This document shows positions 1 to 7,963 of a DNA stretch of 64,000 nucleotides, piece by piece. The translations under genes and the position numbers were made by a program. The stretch is taken from the NCBI GenBank assembly GCA_964560495.1, contig CAZLMM010000016.1:20569-84568 (forward strand). The letters run 5' to 3'. Source of the DNA: UBA5069 sp964560495 (GTDB taxonomy: Bacteria; Chloroflexota; Anaerolineae; Caldilineales; Caldilineaceae). The stretch's first letter is position 1; each line of letters starts with the position of its first letter. The notes beneath the pieces were generated by a model. It searched no databases and was not told where the DNA came from. It saw only the letters and a list, made by a program, of their open reading frames with translations.

Positions 1-1
1 C

Positions 2-322
2 GTGGTGGTGGACACCCGCGACTTCGTGTTTGCCCCGAACTCTATCAAAATCCATGTGGGAGACACGGTCCAGTGGCAGCGCAGCGCTGGCTTCCACAAT
101 GTGCGCGCCGACAACAACAGCTTCAACAATGGCCCGCCCACCAACACGTGGACCACCTTTTCCCGTACTTTCGACCAGGTGGGAACTTTTGCATATCATT
201 GTGAAGAACACGGCGCGCCCGGCGGTGTGGGCATGGCAGGTGTGGTGATTGTGGAGCCGATTGGCGGCAGTCAGGGTCCCAACCTTTATCTGCCCATCAT
301 TCACTTCAGCGGCGTGGAGTAA
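2..322 (+). CDS. Cupredoxin-domain protein, C-terminal part (5' truncated)
   Basis: The reading frame is open to the window edge, so only the last 106 codons are seen. This is the C-terminal half of a plastocyanin/azurin-like beta-sandwich. The type-1 copper ligand set is visible: a histidine in GFHNV (about residue 32 of the visible part), then YHCEEH with Cys67 and His70, and Met78 in GVGMAG. Such proteins carry electrons or bind copper outside the membrane. After the copper domain a short Gly-rich linker leads to the tail NLYLPIIHFSGVE. From memory, a Tyr-Leu-Pro-hydrophobic tail is common on secreted Chloroflexota proteins; its function is unknown to me. The missing N-terminus probably holds a signal peptide and may hold further domains. 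The fold call is firm; the partner and role are not. Confidence 0.85.
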   Translation: MVVDTRDFVFAPNSIKIHVGDTVQWQRSAGFHNVRADNNSFNNGPPTNTWTTFSRTFDQVGTFAYHCEEHGAPGGVGMAGVVIVEPIGGSQGPNLYLPIIHFSGVE

Positions 323-469
323 TCGTAGCAATGGCGCAAGGATGACAGTGGATGCGCACCCAATTCGGCTGACTGTTTGACGGATTTGACGGTCGATGGT
401 ATTCTGCCAACGTGCTTTGCGCTGATGGTCCGGGCGCGCGGCATAATCTGAGGTTGTCGAGCATTGTCC

Positions 470-1318
470 ATGAAGTTTGCATCGATCCGAAGCGTTCTCC
501 TGCCCCTGCTTGCCGCCGCAGCATTCCTCTTATTGACTTTCCCGGTTTGGCGCTGGCTGTGGGGCGAATGGATGGGGAATGACTACTATTCTCACGGCAT
601 CCTCATCGCTCCAGTTTCCATCTTTCTCGCCATTCAGCGCATTCGTCATGACCCGGAGTTTCGCTGGCAGCCGGGGGTGGGCGTTGTCGGCGGCGTCATC
701 ATGCTGGTCGTCAGCGTGCTCGCCTATCTCTGGTTTCTCAACGGCCTCGCCTACTATCTGGCGGCTTTTGCCATGATCGGCATGATCGCAGGCTTGATCT
801 GGCTCTTTGGCGGCGCGGTCGCCATTCACAAGCTGGCCTTTCCCGTCGCCTATCTCGTCTTTATGGTGCCGTTGCCCCTTGTCGACCGTTACACCCTGCC
901 TTTGGCGCTCTTTACGGGCGTCTGTTCCGGCGCCATCGTGCAGACGCTTGGCCTGGACGTCAGCATCGTAGGCAATGCGGTTACGCTGCCCAACGCAGAT
1001 TTGATCATCGGCGCGCAGTGCAGCGGCGTGAATTCACTCATTGCCCTGACAGCGCTCATGACCCTGGTCGCCTATCTGGTGGAAGGCCCCACATGGGCGC
1101 GCATCGTGTTGGTGCTCCTGGCTGCGCCCCTGGCGATCCTCGGCAACATTCTGCGGGTCAGCTCCCTGCTCTTTGTGGCGCGCGCCTGGGGCGCTGAGGC
1201 AGCCTTCACCTTTTATCACGACTATTCGGGGATCGGTTTCTTTATCATCGTCATGTTGTTGCTCTATCCGCTGGCGCGCGGGTTGGGATGCACCCAGCTC
1301 CGGCCCAATGTTATTTGA
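470..1318 (+). CDS. xrt: Exosortase/archaeosortase-family membrane transpeptidase
   Basis: Integral membrane cysteine transpeptidase of the exosortase family, expected to cut a C-terminal tripartite sorting tag and link the protein to an envelope component. It has about eight hydrophobic segments. The family triad is present, numbered from the ATG: Cys184 in GAQCSGVNS, Arg229 in GNILRVSS and His250 in YHDYSG. A TTG two codons upstream (464) is an alternative start; I prefer the ATG. About 282 residues is normal for the family. EpsI follows after 10 bases, the usual pairing in exopolysaccharide-linked exosortase systems. No protein with a clear PEP-CTERM tail is encoded in this window, so the substrate must lie elsewhere or use another tag. 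Confidence 0.9.
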   Translation: MKFASIRSVLLPLLAAAAFLLLTFPVWRWLWGEWMGNDYYSHGILIAPVSIFLAIQRIRHDPEFRWQPGVGVVGGVIMLVVSVLAYLWFLNGLAYYLAAFAMIGMIAGLIWLFGGAVAIHKLAFPVAYLVFMVPLPLVDRYTLPLALFTGVCSGAIVQTLGLDVSIVGNAVTLPNADLIIGAQCSGVNSLIALTALMTLVAYLVEGPTWARIVLVLLAAPLAILGNILRVSSLLFVARAWGAEAAFTFYHDYSGIGFFIIVMLLLYPLARGLGCTQLRPNVI

Positions 1319-1328
1319 TTGCCACCCG

Positions 1329-2144
1329 ATGAACATTCAACAGGGCGTAGCGCCTCCAGAACAAAGCTCGCCAGATACATCCACAGCCATCACTGTTCCA
1401 GGCAGCGAATACGACGCGTCGGACAAAGTTCTCCAAGCAAACGGCCGCTATACACTGTTGAGCATCTCCGTCGTCATCATTCTGGTCGTTGCATTGATCG
1501 CTGTCTATTGGCCGCGACTGTCCCCTGCCCCGTGGGGACAGAGTGCAGCCGCCAAAAGCGACATGACCTATGTGGCAGATCTCGACTTCTGGAAACGCAC
1601 CCCGCGCGAGACATTCATCTCTGCCAACGCTTACTTCGACCTGAATCACAATCTCAATGACGTTCCCTTACAGATGGGGGAATGGAAAGGCGTTGATGTA
1701 CCCGAAACCAACCAGGAAGTGATGATTCTTCTCGAACCAGAGCAATATATCCAGCGCCTTTACCAACAGGGTGAAAATGGGCAGTACATGTGGCTGACAA
1801 TGGTTGGCGGTCGCAGCTCCCAGCCTTTCCACGCGCCGGACATCTGCTATGACGCCGACGGCTGGCAGTACAATCTGGGTTCCCACGCTGTCCAATTGCC
1901 TCAGGGCGGCGAAGTTCATGGCCTCTATCTGGAGGCGCAGAAGGTCTTTCCAGGCGATACAGAACCCACTCACCACGTCGTCTATTACTTCTATTTGTTC
2001 CCAAACGCGCAGCGCGACCTGGCGGATGGCATTGTGTTATTCAAGTTGACTTCTGGCTTGATTGGCAATCTCGAAGAGACGTTGAAACTGCACGATGACT
2101 TCGTGCAACAGTTCTTCAAAAGCGCACAGGCAGGCAACAGTTGA
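1329..2144 (+). CDS. epsI: EpsI-family exosortase-associated protein
   Basis: Exosortase-associated EpsI-domain protein (DUF3485), 271 residues from the ATG at 1329; the frame stays open further upstream, but that part overlaps the exosortase gene. One N-terminal membrane helix spans about residues 42-62. The EpsI domain follows, about residues 83-265, with QMGEWKG near 115 and the signature PFHAPDICYDADGW around Cys173 (compare FHsPxxCyPxxGW in the family). EpsI proteins are linked genetically to exosortases in exopolysaccharide export; their chemistry is not settled. The frame ends in TTGA, where TTG is the likely start of the next gene, so the two are probably translationally coupled. Confidence 0.88.
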   Translation: MNIQQGVAPPEQSSPDTSTAITVPGSEYDASDKVLQANGRYTLLSISVVIILVVALIAVYWPRLSPAPWGQSAAAKSDMTYVADLDFWKRTPRETFISANAYFDLNHNLNDVPLQMGEWKGVDVPETNQEVMILLEPEQYIQRLYQQGENGQYMWLTMVGGRSSQPFHAPDICYDADGWQYNLGSHAVQLPQGGEVHGLYLEAQKVFPGDTEPTHHVVYYFYLFPNAQRDLADGIVLFKLTSGLIGNLEETLKLHDDFVQQFFKSAQAGNS

Positions 2145-2671
2145 ACATTCGGGCACCATATCTCCTCATCGCAGCACTACTCACCTGGGGCATTTTCCTG
2201 GCAGGCTGCTCACCGCTGGAGCGGATCACAGCTTCACCGGAGCCGCCTGTAGGTTCATGCACGTTGGCTTTGCCCGATGGTTCCGGTGATGAAGACGCAG
2301 TGCGTGCGCTTTTGCGCGCCGAGGGCGAGCTGGTCGTGAGCCAGGAAATCGAGCGGCTGATGACCTTATGGGCGCCAGGCGGAGAGGTCGTTGACGCGAA
2401 GAACACGCCCGACAATGCAGAGGATGACCAGAAATGGTCAGACAAAGACGCCATTCGCCACCGTTACGTGCGCATCGTTTTTCCTGGCGCGCCCACTGTC
2501 GTGACTCCGGCAGATCTGAAAATCACCTGGCAGAGTGACCGAGCCGAAGTGATTTCGACGACGCGCATCGGCAGCGAAGTGGCCCCAGGCGGCGACCGTT
2601 GGGTTCTCGCCAAACAGGGAAAGTGCTGGCTCATCGAAAGCCTGACCTACAATCTAGAACCAGCAAACTGA
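2141..2671 (+). CDS. Lipoprotein with SnoaL/NTF2-like domain
   Basis: Predicted lipoprotein of 176 residues. The N-terminus is a typical lipoprotein signal with the lipobox FLAGC and lipidated Cys23. The rest resembles the SnoaL/DUF4440 NTF2-like cone fold: an acidic helix (DEDAVRALLRAEGELV), a long central part with DKDAIRHRY, and a closing strand WVLAKQGKCWLIESL. Such domains bind small ligands or act as accessory modules; no catalytic residue can be assigned. The TTG start overlaps the EpsI stop by four bases (TTGA), so it belongs to the exosortase operon and may serve the same envelope process. Function is otherwise unknown. Confidence 0.75.
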   Translation: MNIRAPYLLIAALLTWGIFLAGCSPLERITASPEPPVGSCTLALPDGSGDEDAVRALLRAEGELVVSQEIERLMTLWAPGGEVVDAKNTPDNAEDDQKWSDKDAIRHRYVRIVFPGAPTVVTPADLKITWQSDRAEVISTTRIGSEVAPGGDRWVLAKQGKCWLIESLTYNLEPAN

Positions 2672-2713
2672 GCGCCTGTTGCGCTGTCGTTTGTCGGCAT
2701 TCACTTTCCACCA

Positions 2714-3460
2714 ATGGTTGACACCGCCATCGGTCTTCCTACCCTTTTGCTTTTCTCCATCGCCCTCATCGCCCTCGCGTGGTTCAGCAGTCAGATCAGC
2801 GACCTGACGCAGCTCATCACACTGCGCCTGACTGGCTCCATCGACGCAGCAATGGTCGCCTACTTCGTTCTGGTGTTGCCGGGGATCGCCGTTCACGAAG
2901 GCGCCCACTGGATCGTTGCCCGTGTTCTGGGGTTGCGCCCAGGCAATTTTACAGTGTGGCCCAAACGTTACGGCGCCATGATTCGTCTGGGCAGCGTCAC
3001 AGTCAGGCAAGGCGGCCCGCTGCTCGACAGTTTGGTGGGAATGGCGCCGCTTTTCGCCGGCGTCGTATTGGTGGGCCTGTGCGCCCGCCAGCTCTTCCAG
3101 GGCGATCCCCTGGCGCCGCTCTTGACAAACGCAAGTTTGGGCGCGTGGCTGACTGCCCTGGGCGCCGCGTTTCTGCGCCCCGCCAGTCTGTTGTGGTCCT
3201 ACCTCATCTTCACTGTCGCCAACGGCATGATGCCCAGTGAATCGGACCGCCGACCGTTGAGACCAGTGCTGATCTTCATTGGCGTGGCGATTGTGGTCTA
3301 CCTGATCATTGGCCTGCCCGTTGCGGTCTTTTCATCGGCGCTGAACGCACTCACGCCGGCGCTGTTGTGGGTCAGCAGCGGCCTGGTGATTGCGGTTTTC
3401 ATCGACCTGGCGGTCATCCTACTGCTGGTGGGGCTGATAGCGCTCACTCGGGGTCGTTGA
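2714..3460 (+). CDS. M50-like zinc membrane peptidase homologue
   Basis: Polytopic membrane protein of 248 residues. The HExxH zinc motif lies at the end of a membrane helix: AVHEGAHWIVAR with His61, Glu62 and His65. A downstream GGPLLDSLVGMAPLFAG resembles the part of site-2 protease-like proteins where the active-site loop and a further helix lie. I did not find an obvious C-terminal Asp ligand of the NxxPxxxxDG type, so it could be a divergent or inactive member. It starts 42 bases after the lipoprotein, on the same strand, and ends just before a 16-bp hairpin, so it plausibly closes the exosortase transcription unit. Substrate unknown. Confidence 0.65.
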   Translation: MVDTAIGLPTLLLFSIALIALAWFSSQISDLTQLITLRLTGSIDAAMVAYFVLVLPGIAVHEGAHWIVARVLGLRPGNFTVWPKRYGAMIRLGSVTVRQGGPLLDSLVGMAPLFAGVVLVGLCARQLFQGDPLAPLLTNASLGAWLTALGAAFLRPASLLWSYLIFTVANGMMPSESDRRPLRPVLIFIGVAIVVYLIIGLPVAVFSSALNALTPALLWVSSGLVIAVFIDLAVILLLVGLIALTRGR

Positions 3461-3465
3461 AATGT

Positions 3466-3507
3466 GGCGAGTGACTTGTGAATTTGCGCTGTCACAAGTC
3501 ACTCGCC
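3466..3507. terminator. Perfect 16-bp hairpin between convergent genes
   Basis: GGCGAGTGACTTGTGA (3466-3481) pairs exactly with 3492-3507 across a 10-base loop. It lies between the convergent M50-like gene and trpB2 and can act as a two-way terminator, although no clear T-run follows. Its GTGACTTGTG core resembles the GTGACTCGTG palindromes near 30.8 kb and 49.2 kb. Confidence 0.6.
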
Positions 3508-3527
3508 GTGCGGTATGTGTGTAGATC

Positions 3528-4898
3528 CTACGCCGGCATCTGGGGCAACTCAGCTTGCGCCTTGCGAATTTCTTCTTCAGCCAACTCGTAATCCACCAAT
3601 TTGCCTGTCAGATAGCGTTCATAGGCCGAAAGATCGAAGTGGCCGTGACCACACAAATTGAAGACGATGGTGCGACTGAGGCCTTCCTCGCGGCAAGCCA
3701 GCGCCTCATCAATGGCGCCGCGCACTGCGTGGGCTGCTTCAGGCGCAGGCAAGATGCCTTCGGTGCGAGCGAACAGCACGCCAGCTTCAAAGGTGGCGCG
3801 CTGTTGCACAGCACGCGCTTCGATATAGCCGTAGCGATAGAGCTCACACACGGGCGACGCCATGCCATGATAGCGCAGCCCGCCCGCGTGGATGGGCGCG
3901 GGGATGAAGCCGTGTCCCAAAGTATACATCTTGACCAACGGCGTCATCATGGCGGTGTCGCCAAAGTCATACGCATAGAGACCACGGGTCAGGCTGGGAG
4001 CGGCAGCTGGCTCGACTGCCACGACGCGCAGATTCGGCGTCTTCCCTGTTAGCTTATCGCGCAGGAAGGGGAAGGAAAAGCCAGCAAAGTTGCTGCCGCC
4101 GCCAATGCAACCCACCAACACATCGGGCGCATCGCCGGTCAGTTCCATCTGCTTCATGGTCTCCAGGCCGATGACAGTCTGGTGCATGAGGACGTGATTG
4201 AGCACGGACCCCAGCGAATACTTGGTGGGCGTCGCCGCGGTGACAGCATCCTCGACTGCCTCGCTGATGGCAAGACCCAAGCTGCCCGTATGGTTGGGGT
4301 CTTGCGCCAGGAAGGAACGCCCTGCATTGGTGTCGGGGCTGGGGCTGGGCACAACCTGCGCACCCCAGGTCTCCATCAGGATACGGCGATAGGGCTTCTG
4401 GTCATAGGAGACTTTGACCATGTAAATCTTCAGTTCCATATCGAACAGTTGGCAGGCGAAAGCCAGGGAGCTACCCCACTGCCCTGCGCCCGTCTCGGTG
4501 GTGATGCGCTTGGTGCCAGCCTCCTTGTTGTAAAAGGCCTGGGCCACGGCCGTATTGGGTTTGTGGCTGCCCGCCGGGCTGACGCCTTCGTATTTGTAGT
4601 AGATTTTCGCTGGCGTCTGCAACGCCTGTTCCAGTCGCCGGGCGCGATAGAGGGGTGTGGGCCGCCACAAACGATAAATCTCTCGCACCGGTTCGGGGAT
4701 TTCAATCCAGCGTTCTTTGGAGACCTCTTGCAGGATCAGGTCCATGGGAAAAAGGGGCGCCAGATCGTCCGGCCCGACCGGGCCCATGCGACCAGGATGA
4801 AGCACCGGCGGCAGATCGAAAGGCAAGTCTGCCTGGATATTGTACCAATCGCGCGGCAGGTCGCTTTCACTGAGCATAATTTTTGTCTGGTTGGACAT
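3528..4898 (-). CDS. trpB2: Tryptophan synthase beta chain, TrpB2 type
   Basis: PLP-dependent enzyme that joins indole and serine to make tryptophan, or acts as an indole-salvage or serine-deaminase-like homologue. The TrpB2 group is shown by the length (456 residues), the long N-terminal extension (DLPFDLPPVLHPGRMGPVGP) and RPTPLYRARRLE. The PLP lysine is Lys113 in GSHKPNTA, and the phosphate-binding loop is GCIGGGSNFAG. The start is the ATG of MSNQTK: GAGGTG lies 5 bases upstream as ribosome site, while the in-frame GTG at 4907 falls inside that site. No trpA or other trp gene is nearby, as is usual for TrpB2. An extended -10 element sits about 80 bases upstream. Confidence 0.93.
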   Translation of the reverse strand: MSNQTKIMLSESDLPRDWYNIQADLPFDLPPVLHPGRMGPVGPDDLAPLFPMDLILQEVSKERWIEIPEPVREIYRLWRPTPLYRARRLEQALQTPAKIYYKYEGVSPAGSHKPNTAVAQAFYNKEAGTKRITTETGAGQWGSSLAFACQLFDMELKIYMVKVSYDQKPYRRILMETWGAQVVPSPSPDTNAGRSFLAQDPNHTGSLGLAISEAVEDAVTAATPTKYSLGSVLNHVLMHQTVIGLETMKQMELTGDAPDVLVGCIGGGSNFAGFSFPFLRDKLTGKTPNLRVVAVEPAAAPSLTRGLYAYDFGDTAMMTPLVKMYTLGHGFIPAPIHAGGLRYHGMASPVCELYRYGYIEARAVQQRATFEAGVLFARTEGILPAPEAAHAVRGAIDEALACREEGLSRTIVFNLCGHGHFDLSAYERYLTGKLVDYELAEEEIRKAQAELPQMPA

Positions 4899-4977
4899 TG
4901 GATACACCTCGTTTGGGTTTCATGCGGGAATGTATAGAGAAGGAGTCATTGCGCCTGGCGCGGTCCAGGCAGTTGTG

Positions 4978-4986
4978 ATTATAGCA
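4978..4986 (-). promoter_or_regulatory. Extended -10 promoter element for trpB2
   Basis: On the minus strand the sequence reads TGCTATAAT, a perfect TGnTATAAT extended -10 box, about 80 bases before the trpB2 start. No good -35 hexamer is seen at 17 bases, as expected for extended -10 promoters. Confidence 0.5.
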
Positions 4987-5068
4987 CATTCTCTGGCGAG
5001 TCTGTTCAACCCGATCAAGACCTCTGGAAGACATTCGTCCTTTCTATGGCCAGACGGATGGGCGCAAG

Positions 5069-7957
5069 TCAACTTGACGTAACCGCCGAGGCCAGCCGCA
5101 CGGCCTCATCCAGGGACATGCCAGCTCCCATGCGCCAGCTGCGCTCCAGGTCATTTGGCTCGACCATGGAGCGCAGCCTTGCCACATTTTCCCGATGCTC
5201 ATCGAGCTGATGGCCAGTGAGCTGTGTATGGTATTCCGCCTGCAATGCTTCTGCAGCGGCATAGAGACGCGCCGCCTCTGAAAATCTCTTTTGCGCCACG
5301 GCAAGACTCGCCACATGTTCTACCGAGGCCAACATGCCCAATCGATTGTTCAGCTCTTGCCGCACCAGCAAACTCTCTTGGTGGTAACGTGCAGAGGCGA
5401 CCAGGTCGCCCTGGCGCAGGGCGAGATCTCCCAGGCTAGAAAGAACATGTCCCATACTCAACTTGTCGCCCCTGGCGCGGCACAGCTCTAACCCTTCGCT
5501 GAGCAGTACGATAGACTGGGCATAATCGCCCAGCCGGGTGGAGACGACCGCCAAGTTGTTGAGCAGCGAACTCAAATCCGCGCTGGTGATTTCCGGCGTA
5601 CGACGATAGATTTTCAGACACTCAGTGAGCAGGCGATGGCTCTGCGCCAGATCACCGCTGCGCGCAATCGTCAACCCGAGGAAATGAAGCGTCGTTGCTT
5701 CGAGCTTGCCGTTCCCCAGAGGGTGCGCCGATTGCAAGGCAGCTTCATGATGCCCGCGTGCGGCCATCAAGTCGCCCTGCATTGCTGCAAACGAGCCAGC
5801 AAGGTTATGCATATAAATGTACATCTCTGGCGCAAGATCCTTTGCATGGTTGATTGCCCGCAGATACCATTCATAGCCCTCGCGCAGCCGCCCGTGAATC
5901 TGCCAGTAGCGTTGCAGGCTTTGGGCGATGACGGCGCCGAAGGCAATTTCGGCGGGCGCAGCGTCAACGCGCAAAGAAAACGCCAACGCCGCCGAAAGAT
6001 TCGCATCCTCGGCTGCGAGTCGCGCGCTCCACTTGGCCTGACCGGCCGTGCTAAACTCGGGATAGGCTCTCTTGGTCAATTGCGCGTAATAGGCCGCATG
6101 CTGAAGGCGCAGGGTCGTTTCCTCTTCTGGCGACAAAAGCCCAGCTGCATACTGCCGAACGATGCTCAACATCTGCAGATAGATTGTTTCATCGCCCCCG
6201 GATTCAAGCTGCTGCACCAGGCTGTGATCCACTAAGCCTGTCATCGTATCCAGGACATCTATGTCGCTGTTGGGGGCGCAGACTTTCTCGACGGCTTCCA
6301 GGCTAAAACGACCGGCGAAAACAGCCAGGCGCACAAAAAGATGTCGTTCTTCCAGCGACAAGAGCTGATAACTCCAATCGAGAGTGGCGCGCAGAGTGCG
6401 TTGACGTTCAGGCAGGCGAGAATCTGCAAAGAAAGTCAACTGTTCGCGCAAACGTCCCAACATGGCTTGCGGCGTGAAGAGTTTGCTGCGCGCTGCGGCT
6501 AATTCCAGCGCCAGAGGCAACCCATCAAGATGGACGCACAGCTCTGCAATCGCGGCGGCATTCTCCCGATTGAGCACGAACGTTGGTTTACTGGCGCGGC
6601 TGCGCGTCAAGAAGAGATTGACTGAGGCATAGCGCGTCAAGGTCTCTGGGTCATCGAATTCCTCAGCCTTTGGCACAGGAAGGGGCGTCACGATAAATTC
6701 ACGTTCACCGTAGACATGGAGCAATGCCCGACTGGTGACCATGATGCTCAACCCGGGCGCGGTCGCCAGGAGATCGGTCACTACGGGGGCGCCTTCAATC
6801 AGGTGTTCGAAATTGTCAAGGAGGAGCAGGATGTGTTTCTCATGCAGCCAATCGCGTAGAGTCTCCAACGCACTGTTCTGCGGCGCCTGCTTAACCCCCA
6901 GCGTATTGACAATGGCAGACGAAATCGACTGCGGGTCGGAGGTCGCAGTCAGCGACGCCAAAAACACTCCATCGGGAAACAGGGGTGTCTCATCGAGGAG
7001 AAGACGCGCGGCCAATTCGAGGGACAGACGCGTTTTGCCGCTGCCGCCAGGTCCGGTCAGGGTGATAAGACGGATGCGGCCGTCATTCGTGCTCAACAAG
7101 CTACGCAGTGCGGCCAGCTCCGTCTCACGCCCAATAAAGCTCGTCAATTGCGCTGGCAGGTTGTTTGGCGGTGCAGTTGATCGGGGCGATGGTTGACTGT
7201 CAGGCGACGGTTGTGAAAAGACGGGGAGCGGCGGAGCGGCGGCGGTCAGCAACTGGCGCGCAATGCTGTCATAGAGCGCGCTGGTTTCCACCGTGGGCGA
7301 CACATCGAGTTCGTGGCGCAGACGGTGCGCAAAGCGACGATAGTCCAGGAGAGCGCCCGGCCCATCCCCGCTCTGCACACGCAACGCCATGAGGGTGCGC
7401 ACCACATCTTCCCGCAGAGGGTCGTGCTGAAGCAGCAGACTGGCATGGTTGATGGCTGCGGTGTAGTCGCCCGCAGCGCGCTCGGCTGCTATCAGCTGCT
7501 GCAGTGCATCAAAAAAGAGGGTGCGCAGCCGCTCACGCCCAAAATAGATCCACTCCTCAAAAAGCTCGGGCAACAGATCGCCCGCATAGAGTTGCACAGC
7601 CTGGCGCAATTGTGCCGAGTCAGCGCACAACTCCTCGAAGGCTTGCACATCCAGCCAATAGCTGGCCTGGGGATTCCATTGTACAGTGAATGCGTCGGCC
7701 AATATCCAAGGGCAATCCTGCGGGGTGGGCGGCAGGGCGCGCCGTAATTCGTACAGATGACGCCGCAGATTGCCCCGCGCCTCATCCTCGCTCACATCCG
7801 GCCAGATGGTGTAGGCCAACGCAGCGCGCGGCGTCGCTGTGTTACGGTTGAGAAGAAGATGCGCCCAGAGAGGCAGCGTCTTAGGCAGGGCTGTGAACCT
7901 AAGCGGTCGCCCATCCACCTCCAGGCGCAAGCCGCCAAGTAGATAAATGACGAGCAT
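5069..7957 (-). CDS. BTAD/SARP-type regulator with NTPase and TPR domains
   Basis: Large AfsR-like signal-transducing regulator, 962 residues. The order is: N-terminal winged helix of OmpR/SARP type (about 1-95), a BTAD helical domain (about 100-240, WLDVQAFEEL to FAHRLRHELDVSPT), a Pro/Ser-rich linker, a STAND-type NTPase with Walker A GPGGSGKT (302-309) and Walker B LLLLDNFEH (377-385), and TPR-like helical repeats from about 690 to 920. It probably binds DNA when ATP and ligand binding relieve autoinhibition. It starts 6 bases after the gltD stop and shows no strong ribosome site, so its translation is probably coupled to gltD. That suggests control of, or response to, glutamate/nitrogen status; this is inference. 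Confidence 0.88.
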   Translation of the reverse strand: MLVIYLLGGLRLEVDGRPLRFTALPKTLPLWAHLLLNRNTATPRAALAYTIWPDVSEDEARGNLRRHLYELRRALPPTPQDCPWILADAFTVQWNPQASYWLDVQAFEELCADSAQLRQAVQLYAGDLLPELFEEWIYFGRERLRTLFFDALQQLIAAERAAGDYTAAINHASLLLQHDPLREDVVRTLMALRVQSGDGPGALLDYRRFAHRLRHELDVSPTVETSALYDSIARQLLTAAAPPLPVFSQPSPDSQPSPRSTAPPNNLPAQLTSFIGRETELAALRSLLSTNDGRIRLITLTGPGGSGKTRLSLELAARLLLDETPLFPDGVFLASLTATSDPQSISSAIVNTLGVKQAPQNSALETLRDWLHEKHILLLLDNFEHLIEGAPVVTDLLATAPGLSIMVTSRALLHVYGEREFIVTPLPVPKAEEFDDPETLTRYASVNLFLTRSRASKPTFVLNRENAAAIAELCVHLDGLPLALELAAARSKLFTPQAMLGRLREQLTFFADSRLPERQRTLRATLDWSYQLLSLEERHLFVRLAVFAGRFSLEAVEKVCAPNSDIDVLDTMTGLVDHSLVQQLESGGDETIYLQMLSIVRQYAAGLLSPEEETTLRLQHAAYYAQLTKRAYPEFSTAGQAKWSARLAAEDANLSAALAFSLRVDAAPAEIAFGAVIAQSLQRYWQIHGRLREGYEWYLRAINHAKDLAPEMYIYMHNLAGSFAAMQGDLMAARGHHEAALQSAHPLGNGKLEATTLHFLGLTIARSGDLAQSHRLLTECLKIYRRTPEITSADLSSLLNNLAVVSTRLGDYAQSIVLLSEGLELCRARGDKLSMGHVLSSLGDLALRQGDLVASARYHQESLLVRQELNNRLGMLASVEHVASLAVAQKRFSEAARLYAAAEALQAEYHTQLTGHQLDEHRENVARLRSMVEPNDLERSWRMGAGMSLDEAVRLASAVTSS

Positions 7958-7963
7958 TATCAG

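Noticed and set aside
2..322. PEP-CTERM tail on the cupredoxin as exosortase substrate
   Set aside because: The tail has no Pro-Glu-Pro motif followed by a membrane helix and Arg-rich end; it ends in NLYLPIIHFSGVE.
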